Position numbers and translations under genes: made by a program. Of a DNA stretch of 5,400 nt, positions 1-5,209 are shown one piece after another (the first letter of the stretch is position 1; every line of letters starts with the position of its first letter). This DNA comes from an uncultured Clostridia bacterium. GTDB lineage: Bacteria; Bacillota; Clostridia; Oscillospirales; Ruminococcaceae. A model generated the notes under the pieces. That model did no database searches. It worked only from the letters and a program-made list of their open reading frames with translations, and was not told the DNA's origin. The DNA lies in the NCBI GenBank assembly GCA_947625455.1, contig CANQOJ010000156.1, forward strand, positions 1 to 5,400, given 5' to 3'.

Positions 1-135
1 AGACTCAAACTGTGCCTCGGCGGTCTTTATGCGGTGTTTTATACCCTGCTGAAAGCAGATAAAACCGCTCGCCGCCGCGCCGACGACCAATGCCGCCAGC
101 CCTATCAGCACAGCGACATAAATTTCGACTTGCAT
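1..135 (-). CDS. rny: Ribonuclease Y, N-terminal part (cut by window edge)
   Basis: The first 45 codons of a leftward gene are visible. Translation from the ATG at 135 starts MQVEIYVAVLIGLAALVVGA: a short hydrophobic membrane segment (about residues 5-27), then a charged stretch with GIKHRIKTAEAQFES (about residues 31-45). RNase Y, the membrane-anchored endoribonuclease that starts mRNA decay in Firmicutes, begins this way: one N-terminal transmembrane helix, a basic turn, then a long coiled coil rich in 'AE' steps. The start is supported by a GGAGGGG ribosome-binding site at 144-150, eight bases upstream. The KH and HD catalytic domains would lie outside the window, so the name rests on the N-terminus alone. 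Another membrane-anchored coiled-coil protein is the main alternative. A different frame over 5-205 on the same strand has no good ribosome-binding site and no recognisable product. Confidence 0.68.
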   Translation of the reverse strand, partial: MQVEIYVAVLIGLAALVVGAAASGFICFQQGIKHRIKTAEAQFES

Positions 136-586
136 TTTCGTTTCCCCTCCATAATTTTGATGTGCGCAATATAAATGCGCTTAAAATCCGGCGGAGAACA
201 TACAATTTTTCTGCAACCGCTATATTGCCATATAAAATCTTGTCATAATAAACAAAAGCCTTTGCGTAAATTCATATAAAATGACAATATGCCTTGCAAG
301 CACCCCTACTCATAATCTCTTTAGTTTATAAGTCTCTCCGAAAAGCATATATCGTAAATCTGCGAATACAGCCGCAGGATTGCTGTCGACGCCATAAGCA
401 TCTCAAATAAAAAGCGCCTTTCATAAAGACCATATCTTAACGGCAACGCCGTTTAAAAAGGAATAGAAATGTAGTAAACAAGGAGATAACTCCGTAAATC
501 ATACATTCAACCGCCATAACGTTATAATAAACAAAGCGTCATAAACGTCAGGGACAATCTGTCAGACTACCTCTGACAAACAGTCT
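136..586 (-). other. Long non-coding stretch, putative leader of the leftward gene
   Basis: About 450 bases lie between the leftward promoter at 593-621 and the RNase Y start at 135, with no convincing full-length gene on either strand. In leftward orientation it contains several small hairpins: 7-bp stem TGTCAGA/TCTGACA (560-578), GGAG/CTCC (482-493), AACGGC/GCCGTT with a 3-nt loop (439-453), ACAGC/GCTGT around 370-388, and a wide pair TTGTCAT/ATGACAA (240-246 with 281-287). None is followed by a clear T-run, so I see no terminator that would release a separate small RNA. It matches no riboswitch or structured RNA class I can recognise. A 26-codon frame at 437-517 encodes a hydrophobic peptide with a basic tail but has no ribosome-binding site. 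It could be a 5' untranslated leader, an unrecognised RNA, or decayed sequence. Confidence 0.4.
560..578 (-). repeat. 7-bp stem, 5-nt loop hairpin at the start of the leftward transcript
   Basis: TGTCAGA (560-566) and TCTGACA (572-578) are perfect inverted repeats separated by five bases. The predicted leftward start point is near 586, so the hairpin would form within the first 30 nt of that RNA. It could protect the 5' end or be a DNA operator. It has no T-run and is not a terminator. Confidence 0.4.
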
Positions 587-592
587 ATTTCT

Positions 593-621
593 ATTGTACA
601 CTAAATTAACAGAATTGTCAA
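593..621 (-). promoter_or_regulatory. Sigma-A type promoter reading leftward
   Basis: On the minus strand TTGACA (621-616) is followed after exactly 17 bases by TACAAT (598-593), a near-perfect vegetative promoter with an expected start point near 586-587. The only gene downstream is the RNase Y-like one starting at 135, so it would make a leader of about 450 nt. Its boxes are overlapped by the inverted repeat at 594-629, which suggests control by a repressor. Confidence 0.7.
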
Positions 622-629
622 GTGTACAA
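594..629. promoter_or_regulatory. Putative operator: 9-bp inverted repeat with twin TGTACA boxes
   Basis: TTGTACACT (594-602) and AGTGTACAA (621-629) are perfect inverted copies with an 18-base spacer. Each arm also contains the self-complementary hexamer TGTACA. One arm covers most of the leftward -10 box; the other begins at the first base of the -35 box and extends upstream. This is the typical placement for a dimeric helix-turn-helix repressor, or a pair of dimers, that blocks RNA polymerase. The regulator cannot be named from this window. Chance is unlikely for a perfect 9+9 match so placed, but function is an inference. Confidence 0.5.
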
Positions 630-652
630 ATCAATTTTTTCATTTATTTTGC

Positions 653-674
653 AAAATTTTTTTCAAAAAATTTT
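653..674. promoter_or_regulatory. A/T-tract palindrome upstream of the pyrE promoter (UP-element-like)
   Basis: AAAATTTTTT (653-662) and AAAAAATTTT (665-674) form a perfect 10-bp inverted repeat with a 2-base spacer, ending ten bases upstream of the -35 box. Phased A-tracts here would bend the DNA and could contact the RNA polymerase alpha subunit. A simple compositional run in A/T-rich intergenic DNA is the alternative. Confidence 0.4.
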
Positions 675-684
675 ATAAAAGCCC

Positions 685-713
685 TTGAAAAATGGAATAA
701 GAAGTGTTATAAT
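685..713 (+). promoter_or_regulatory. Sigma-A promoter of the pyrE unit
   Basis: TTGAAA (685-690), a 17-base spacer, then TATAAT (708-713) preceded by TG at 705-706, which makes an extended -10 element. Transcription should start near 719-721, giving pyrE a leader of about 84 nt. It lies about 65 bp from the oppositely directed promoter at 593-621, and the two point away from each other. Confidence 0.85.
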
Positions 714-729
714 GTAAGTGTAAAAGTAT

Positions 730-807
730 ATGATATTAAGCAGACTGAATAAAAGTCAAATCTCGGACTTTATCGACAGCCTGATTGAGGAAAGTTTGCG
801 AGTATGA
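730..807 (+). CDS. Possible 25-residue leader peptide overlapping the pyrE start
   Basis: An ATG at 730 opens a 25-codon frame whose TGA (805-807) overlaps the pyrE ATG (804-806) as ATGA, the layout of translational coupling. The peptide begins MILSRLNKSQ and continues with alternating hydrophobic and acidic residues (ISDFIDSLIEESLRV), consistent with one amphipathic helix. Its codons (AGC, CTG, ATC, TCG, GAC, GAG) look like those of the neighbouring genes. Against it, the ATG lies only about 10 nt after the predicted transcription start and has no Shine-Dalgarno site, so it would have to be read nearly leaderless or from an upstream start point. A 6-bp hairpin, AAAGTC (752-757) with GACTTT (766-771), sits inside it. 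I see no PyrR-type binding motif and no attenuator T-run. I do not recognise the peptide. Confidence 0.33.
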   Translation: MILSRLNKSQISDFIDSLIEESLRV

Positions 808-1457
808 ATTACAAAGAAAGCTTCATTAAGTTTATGACAGACTGCGGAGTTTTGCGCTTCGGCGAGTTTACGCTGAAAAGCGGGAGAATTGCACCGTACT
901 TCATAAACTGCGGGAATTATAAAACAGGTATGCAACTGGCAAGGCTTGGCGAGTATTACGCCGAGTGCATAAAAGAACACGGCTTGAACCCCGATACGCT
1001 GTTTGGTCCCGCTTATAAGGGCATTCCGCTTGCGGTGTCGGCTTGCACGGCGCTTTACAATAAATACGGCATGGACGTAAACTACTGCTTTGACAGAAAA
1101 GAAGTTAAAGACCACGGCGAGGGCGGTATGTTTGTGGGAAAAGAACTTACGGACGGAGAAAAGGTCGTTATCATTGAGGACGTGATGACTTCCGGAAAAG
1201 CTCTGAGAGAGGTTTTGCCGAAGATTACGGGCGCGGCGAAAATCAATGTTGAAGGCATGATTATCACCGTTGACCGCATGGAAAAGGCTTTGAACTCCGA
1301 AAAGTCCGCTGTCAGCGAGGCTTACGACGAGTTTGGCATAAAGGTTTTCTCAATCGTAAACATAAACGACATTATTGAAGCGCTCGAAAACGGCGTTGTA
1401 GCAGGGCGCGAATTTGTTCCCAAGATGAAAGAATACCGTGAAAAATACGGTGCGTAA
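804..1457 (+). CDS. pyrE: Orotate phosphoribosyltransferase
   Basis: Transfers the phosphoribosyl group of PRPP to orotate to make orotidine 5'-monophosphate, the fifth step of UMP synthesis, in the cytoplasm as a dimer. The 217-residue length is normal for the family. Visible motifs: orotate/phosphate-contacting segment LKSGRIAPYF (24-33), FGPAYKGIPLA (67-77), the flexible catalytic loop DRKEVKDHGEGG (97-108) with its conserved lysine, aspartate and histidine, and the PRPP-binding signature VVIIEDVMTSGKAL (121-134). The ATG at 804 is chosen because MNYKESFIKFMTDCGVL aligns with the usual clostridial N-terminus and GAGGAAAG (787-794) sits nine bases upstream. It is the first recognisable gene behind the 685-713 promoter and is probably co-transcribed with the next gene, 26 bases downstream. 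The other pyr genes are not next to it here. Confidence 0.97.
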   Translation: MNYKESFIKFMTDCGVLRFGEFTLKSGRIAPYFINCGNYKTGMQLARLGEYYAECIKEHGLNPDTLFGPAYKGIPLAVSACTALYNKYGMDVNYCFDRKEVKDHGEGGMFVGKELTDGEKVVIIEDVMTSGKALREVLPKITGAAKINVEGMIITVDRMEKALNSEKSAVSEAYDEFGIKVFSIVNINDIIEALENGVVAGREFVPKMKEYREKYGA

Positions 1458-1483
1458 TATTTATTGACGAAAGGATGATTTTT

Positions 1484-2701
1484 ATGACAGTTGGTAATTC
1501 GGCAGGTTTGCAGATGAGAATGGCGCAGGTTATGACAAAATACGGTTCTCAGCTTGACAGTATTTATTCGTCATATTCCAATAAGTATAACCCTTTTTCA
1601 ACAAAGAAAACGGGCGGCTCGCTTGACGCTTTAAATAAACTGCTCGACAGCAACAAGCTGAAAAACAAGAGCGCGGAGTACAGAGATATGTTCTCCGAGC
1701 TTTACAAGAACATTTATGGTCTTTCGGATGACGGCGAAAGTTCTTCGGACGTTTCTTCGCTTCAGTCGACAAAATCCGCGTCAGCTTCAGCAGGCAGCGC
1801 GGCGATTGATATGAAGAACTTTGCGGACGGATTGAAGTACGGCGATGAGTTAAATCTTGACGATTATCAGAAAGCCGCGCAGAATTTTGTCGACAGCTAC
1901 AACGCTATGATTGAAAAAGTCGGAAATTCCGACAATCAGAATGTTCTGCGTCAGGGCGTGTACATGGTTAATCAGGCGAAAGTTTATTCTTCTTCGCTTA
2001 AGCGTGCGGGAATGACGTTAGGTTCGGACAACAAGCTCACTTTGAACAGCGATTTGTCGGGAGTTTCGGCGTCTGATGTAAAATCGGCATTCGGCGATAT
2101 GGGCTTTGCTTCAAAGGTAGAATCCAGAGCGCGCAATATCAACCAGTATTCGGGCGGTTCGGGAGTTTTCTCGGCAGGCGGTTATTCTTCGTCAAGTTCT
2201 TCAAGCGGAAAGGTTGACAATTCGGGAACAATTAAGTCGCTTTCCGAAGAGATAAGCAAGAGAACTGACGAATTTAACGATTATATCAACAAGATTGACA
2301 AGGGCGAAAAGGAAATTAACGTTGAAGAATACAACGAAATGGCTAAAAGCTTTATCGACACCTACAACAAGTTCCTTTCCGAAACCGAAAACTCCGATAA
2401 GGTCGGCGTAAGTTCAAAGGGCATTACTGCTGCGGCAACAACAAAGTCCTATAAGTTTGCGCTTCAGAGAGCGGGATTTGTTGTTGACAAAAACGGCAGG
2501 ATAAGTCTTGGCGATACTTCAAAGGTCACTGTTGACGATTTGAGGTATGCATTTAAGAACAGTTCGTACATTGAGAAAATCAACCAAAAGGCAAAGCAGG
2601 CAAGTTCACTTGCAAACAGCGCAAGCGCAATGGGCTATAATCAGAGCAAGATTGTAAACTATGCGTTTGAAACGGGCGCAATTTACAATGTCTATGCTTA
2701 A
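1484..2701 (+). CDS. Unknown protein with two tandem FliD-C-like modules
   Basis: A 405-residue protein of uncertain function, with no signal peptide, no membrane segment and no cysteine. The start at 1484 is preferred over the ATG at 1475 because the ribosome-binding site GAAAGGA (1469-1475) is eight bases upstream of 1484 but overlaps 1475. It contains an internal duplication. Module A (about 120-217) has NFVDSYNAM (134-142), LKRAG (172-176) and DVKSAF (198-203). Module B (about 275-371) has SFIDTYNKF (289-297), LQRAG (327-331) and DLRYAF (352-357). Spacing within the modules is nearly identical. They are joined by a Ser/Gly-rich linker (about 222-245); a second Ser-rich patch lies near 85-105. 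The pattern 'FVDxYN ... LxxxGxxxxxxGxLxL ... DLxxAF' recalls the C-terminal part of the flagellar cap protein FliD (FliD_C). No FliD_N-like region or flagellar gene is present, so a structural or surface-assembly role is only a guess. Confidence 0.85.
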   Translation: MTVGNSAGLQMRMAQVMTKYGSQLDSIYSSYSNKYNPFSTKKTGGSLDALNKLLDSNKLKNKSAEYRDMFSELYKNIYGLSDDGESSSDVSSLQSTKSASASAGSAAIDMKNFADGLKYGDELNLDDYQKAAQNFVDSYNAMIEKVGNSDNQNVLRQGVYMVNQAKVYSSSLKRAGMTLGSDNKLTLNSDLSGVSASDVKSAFGDMGFASKVESRARNINQYSGGSGVFSAGGYSSSSSSSGKVDNSGTIKSLSEEISKRTDEFNDYINKIDKGEKEINVEEYNEMAKSFIDTYNKFLSETENSDKVGVSSKGITAAATTKSYKFALQRAGFVVDKNGRISLGDTSKVTVDDLRYAFKNSSYIEKINQKAKQASSLANSASAMGYNQSKIVNYAFETGAIYNVYA

Positions 2702-2720
2702 TGGCAGTTTAAGTTAAAAG

Positions 2721-2750
2721 AAATCCCGCGTTGATTAACGCGGGATTTTT
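2721..2750. terminator. Strong rho-independent terminator, probably bidirectional
   Basis: AAATCCCGCGTT (2721-2732) and AACGCGGGATTT (2737-2748) form a perfect 12-bp stem with a GATT loop and end in five Ts (2746-2750) on the plus strand. Read leftward, the same stem is followed by CTTTT. It lies 19 bases after the stop at 2701 and 12 bases beyond the stop of the convergent gene, so it plausibly ends both units. Confidence 0.93.
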
Positions 2751-2762
2751 GCTGTAAAAATT

Positions 2763-3602
2763 CTAAACATCAAAATACCTTTCCTTGAGGGTAAACGAAT
2801 TTTCGGAAATCTCGTACAAATCTCCGTTTGACGATGCTATGCCGTTGTCAATAAGCGCGAAATAATGACCGTTGTTCAGTCCTACCGTGTAAATAAGTTC
2901 TCCTGTTTCAGCTGAGCGAACATCAACAAAATAGAAAGGCTCCGTTCTTGGTTCGCTATACTTGAACCCAAGACCTAAAATGTAGTTATATTTCCCGCAG
3001 TAGCCTATGCGCTGATAATGCTCATTAGGGTTGCTTTCGGCAGACCAAATCTCTTTTTTCGTTTTCGAGAAACATTTCATTCCGCCGCCGAATAATGCGC
3101 AGTAGACATTTCCGTTATGCGGCAGCATATCCACTACTTGTTTTTCGAGTTTCAGAATTTTCCCCGGGAATTTTATCTGCTTTCCGTCGCCCGACAATGT
3201 AAGCGGCATTTCCTCATCGGGGTAAATATCGCTTATATTATGTTTAAGGTCTTGCATTTTCTCGCCGAATGTCACGATAAACATCATGTCCGTATAGAAT
3301 ACCCACAATTGTTTTTTGTCAGCCGAAAACCTTAAATTCTGCGTATGGAAAAACGTATCTTCGCACAAGATTTCTTTGCCCGTTTTGGTTTCGTAAACCG
3401 ACACATTTCTGCTATAACTCCCCGCCGCAAAAAGCTCGCCGTCGTCGCTTAAGCACATTCTATGACCGCCCGGCATAAAGCTCGTCTTGTACGGTCCAAA
3501 CCGCTCGCCCGTTTCGGAATTGAACACTTCGACATTACCGTCAATATCGCCTGCAATAAAAAACTTGCCGTTTACTGACGGTCGCATTTCACTGATTTCC
3601 AT
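2763..3602 (-). CDS. WD40-like beta-propeller protein of unknown role
   Basis: A 279-residue protein with no signal peptide or membrane segment, so probably cytoplasmic. It shows repeated four-strand blade motifs in which a 'S-x-x-G-K/E-x-x-x-A-G' turn is followed by V-x-V-[FY]-x-x-x-T-G: SVNGKFFIAGDIDGNVEVF (9-27) then TGERFG; LSDDGELFAAGSYSRNVSVY (51-70) then TGKEI; SADKKQLWVF (93-102); LSGDGKQIKF (136-145); NGNVYCALFGGGMKCF (163-178); and VDVRSAETGELIYTV (226-240). These are hallmarks of WD40/YVTN-type propellers, which usually serve as binding platforms. About six blades can be made out. The start is fixed by GAAGGAG (3608-3614), five bases before the ATG. It lies downstream of the 72-residue gene, behind a 115-base spacer with repeats that might act as an internal processing or attenuation site. 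No catalytic motif or specific partner can be named. Confidence 0.85.
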   Translation of the reverse strand: MEISEMRPSVNGKFFIAGDIDGNVEVFNSETGERFGPYKTSFMPGGHRMCLSDDGELFAAGSYSRNVSVYETKTGKEILCEDTFFHTQNLRFSADKKQLWVFYTDMMFIVTFGEKMQDLKHNISDIYPDEEMPLTLSGDGKQIKFPGKILKLEKQVVDMLPHNGNVYCALFGGGMKCFSKTKKEIWSAESNPNEHYQRIGYCGKYNYILGLGFKYSEPRTEPFYFVDVRSAETGELIYTVGLNNGHYFALIDNGIASSNGDLYEISENSFTLKERYFDV

Positions 3603-3626
3603 AAATTCTCCTTCATCTAGAGGCTA

Positions 3627-3697
3627 GAAATTAAGAAGCTAGAAGCTAGAATTTCAGTCAAATCTTGTTTTGACTTCAACTCTAGCCTCTTAATTTC
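3627..3697. repeat. Nested imperfect inverted repeat between two genes
   Basis: Three successive arm pairs nest around a 6-nt loop: GAAATTAAGA (3627-3636) with TCTTAATTTC (3688-3697), GCTAGA (3645-3650) with TCTAGC (3681-3686), and AGTCAAA (3656-3662) with TTTGACT (3669-3675). The left arm also carries three CTAGA-containing units in tandem (GGCTAGA, AGCTAGA, AGCTAGA), so the arms are unequal in length. In RNA it would fold as a long bulged hairpin. It lies in the spacer between the 72-residue gene and the propeller gene. It might be a small miniature-element-type insertion, a processing hairpin or a weak terminator; it lacks a GC-rich stem with a T-tail. Confidence 0.6.
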
Positions 3698-3715
3698 CGA
3701 CTTCTTGTTTTGACT
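3663..3715. repeat. 13-bp direct repeat TCTTGTTTTGACT, two copies
   Basis: TCTTGTTTTGACT occurs at 3663-3675 and again at 3703-3715, 40 bases apart. The first copy spans the loop and right stem of the inverted repeat; the second ends two bases before the end of the 72-residue gene. The copies could be traces of local duplication or of an insertion. Confidence 0.7.
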
Positions 3716-3717
3716 AA

Positions 3718-3936
3718 TTACTTCTTGCCAAACAATCCGCCTATCTTGTCCGCAATTCCGTCAAGATTAACCTTAGCCTTAACGCCGTCAACAACGCTCT
3801 TTATCTGGTCGTCGGGCAGGTCTACGCCGATAACGTCCTCAACTGCCTTTATAGGCTCGCTTTTGAACTTATCGGCAAAGTTCTTGTCATTTTTTACCTT
3901 GTCTACAATTTCATCAATTTTTGCCTTAATATCCAT
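3718..3936 (-). CDS. Small helical protein, 72 residues, unknown function
   Basis: Begins MDIKAKIDEIVDKVKNDKNF and is rich in Lys, Asp, Val and Ile, with no cysteine, no membrane segment and no signal peptide. It reads as three or four amphipathic helices. KFKSEPIKAVEDVIGVDLPDDQI (residues 23-45) holds a 'DP/EP-xKA-x-E-x-x-x-G-V-x-L-P' pattern, and the tail is Gly-rich (KIGGLFGKK, 64-72). The central pattern is reminiscent of leader segments of Nif11- or nitrile-hydratase-type peptide precursors, but there is no cysteine/serine-rich core peptide and no modification enzyme nearby, so I do not call it a precursor. It is clearly translated: AGGAGG (3946-3951) lies nine bases before the ATG. It sits downstream of the DUF58 gene across a 98-base gap that contains a hairpin, so it may have its own promoter, although no good -35/-10 pair was found. 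Confidence 0.85.
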   Translation of the reverse strand: MDIKAKIDEIVDKVKNDKNFADKFKSEPIKAVEDVIGVDLPDDQIKSVVDGVKAKVNLDGIADKIGGLFGKK

Positions 3937-3973
3937 TTCTGAATACCTCCTATTATAAAATAATATATTTTCG

Positions 3974-3991
3974 GCGGGCGGGATTGCCCGC
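3974..3991 (-). terminator. GC-rich hairpin after the DUF58 gene, weak terminator or attenuator
   Basis: GCGGGC (3974-3979) and GCCCGC (3986-3991) pair perfectly around a 6-nt loop. In the leftward direction the stem is followed by CGAAAATATATT, an A/T-rich but poor U-tract, so termination would be partial. It lies about 45 bases beyond the stop at 4035 and about 40 bases before the next gene's start. Confidence 0.45.
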
Positions 3992-4034
3992 TGTTTTACA
4001 TAAGATTTTCTCGACAGTCTGAGGTTTGATTATG

Positions 4035-5207
4035 TTACATTTCAGCCGATTTTCTGAGCGCTTCTTTTCCCGTATCGCGAATATTCAACAGCTTGAATTT
4101 TTCATCGTAAAATCCGCGCTCAACCATTATATCGTCAAGATTTATATATGCCAAAATCACTTCTCCAAGGTTTGACAGAGCGTTTGCGCAGGACGCTGTG
4201 TGCTTGTCAAGTGTTGCGGTTATCAGTATGACAACCGACTGCTCGCCCTTTTGTACACTGCCCGTTATGCTGTCAATCCCACGGCAAGTAAAATCTGCGG
4301 GGAGCGTTGACATAAAGCCGTAGAGGTTTTCATATTCAGCCGGATTTCCCGCAAATATAACGCTGTTTTTCAAAATCCCGCCGTAGTCAACAGCCGTTTC
4401 AAATCCCGCCTCAAGCAGCGTTTTTGAAAAAGCCAGCGCCGTTTCAATCATCGTATCAGAACACAACAGCCTGTCGCTTTTGTACTTACAGCTTTCAAAA
4501 TCGCACAGTATTTTCGCCCTTTTCCCGCTCGCGCCCTCGTATTCCTTTATCATAACGCTGTCGGATTTTGCCGTCAGTTTCCAGTGAACAAGCTGTAAAA
4601 TATCCCCGTTTCGATAATCCCTGACGTGTGAAAAATCCTCTCTGTCGGCGCTGTGCGAGGAACTTTGAAGATTGTCGGTTTTGCCGTAGGAATGTTCAAA
4701 AAGGTTTTCTGCGGAAAATCTTCTCGGCAAAAATATCATCTCCGTTGCCTTGTCCAGTTTTCTCGAAAAGCGCAGTATTCCCAGCGGATCCACAACATAT
4801 ATCCTTTTGATTTCAGCCTTATATTTTCCTCTGTACTTATGCCTGCAGCTAATTGACAGCGTTGTTTTGCCGAAAGGCTGAAGCGTTACGAAAATTCTGC
4901 GCTCCTCAAAAACGCCCTTGTCGCTTTCGGGAAGAACTCCCAAAATCTCAAGCGGCAGAAACGGCATAAAAAAGCGGTTTTTGACTTCAACCTCAATCTC
5001 AAACCCCATGTCCCTTTCGCCTATATAACTCCCGCCCGCAAAATTTACCTTTGCAAGCAACAGGGAAACTGCCGTAATTATTGCCGAAACAGGCAGATAT
5101 AAAAGTACGGTTATGAAAAGCACTGCCGAAAAATTTGAGCGGTATGCCATTGAAAACGCAAGACAAACAGCCGTAAGCAAGCCGTATAATATACGATTTT
5201 TTGCCAT
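4035..5207 (-). CDS. DUF58 domain-containing membrane protein
   Basis: A 390-residue protein of typical DUF58 length. Two hydrophobic segments near the N-terminus (about 7-22 and 27-52) anchor it in the membrane. A beta-rich region follows (about 60-150), including YVVDPLGILRF (137-147), a usual DUF58 landmark. The DUF58 core holds DFSHVRDYRNGD (191-202), VHWKLTAKSDSVMIKEYE (207-224), matching the family pattern 'RxYxxGDxxRxIHWKxxAxxxxLxVKExE'. The C-terminal half is von Willebrand A-like in outline (ILCDFE at 233-238, VVILIT at 325-330). The ATG at 5207 is supported by GAAAGG within the end of the preceding gene; only two bases separate the moxR stop from this start, so the two are translationally coupled. 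DUF58 proteins accompany MoxR ATPases and are thought to work with them on cell-envelope or protein-assembly tasks. A transglutaminase-type gene that often comes next is absent here. Confidence 0.93.
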   Translation of the reverse strand: MAKNRILYGLLTAVCLAFSMAYRSNFSAVLFITVLLYLPVSAIITAVSLLLAKVNFAGGSYIGERDMGFEIEVEVKNRFFMPFLPLEILGVLPESDKGVFEERRIFVTLQPFGKTTLSISCRHKYRGKYKAEIKRIYVVDPLGILRFSRKLDKATEMIFLPRRFSAENLFEHSYGKTDNLQSSSHSADREDFSHVRDYRNGDILQLVHWKLTAKSDSVMIKEYEGASGKRAKILCDFESCKYKSDRLLCSDTMIETALAFSKTLLEAGFETAVDYGGILKNSVIFAGNPAEYENLYGFMSTLPADFTCRGIDSITGSVQKGEQSVVILITATLDKHTASCANALSNLGEVILAYINLDDIMVERGFYDEKFKLLNIRDTGKEALRKSAEM

Positions 5208-5209
5208 AA

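Noticed and set aside
5..205. 66-codon minus-strand frame running out over the start of the window
   Set aside because: It overlaps the RNase Y-like start in another frame, is rich in Arg, has no ribosome-binding site and no recognisable product; the 135 start with GGAGGGG is far better.
326..424. 32-codon minus-strand frame rich in Arg and Cys in the long leader
   Set aside because: No ribosome-binding site, and another open frame overlaps it over the same bases; composition gives no sign of which, if either, is real.
594..629. Match to the Bacillus YtrA operator (AGTGTA...TACACT)
   Set aside because: The half-sites here have the opposite order (TACACT first, then AGTGTA, on either strand) and a different spacing, so I do not assign that regulator.
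720..803. PyrR-controlled attenuator in the pyrE leader
   Set aside because: The 6-bp hairpin at 752-771 lacks the PyrR-binding loop pattern, and no terminator stem with a T-run is present before pyrE.
756..1115. 119-codon minus-strand frame opposite pyrE
   Set aside because: It lies antisense to conserved pyrE codons, has no ribosome-binding site and no family resemblance; a shadow of pyrE codon bias.
3615..3717. CRISPR array suggested by repeated AGCTAGA and TCTTGTTTTGACT units
   Set aside because: Units are too short, unevenly spaced and lack uniform spacers; the pattern is an imperfect hairpin with a direct repeat.
4628..4856. Plus-strand frames of 60-67 codons inside the DUF58 gene
   Set aside because: They lie opposite the most conserved part of DUF58, have no ribosome-binding sites and encode no recognisable protein.
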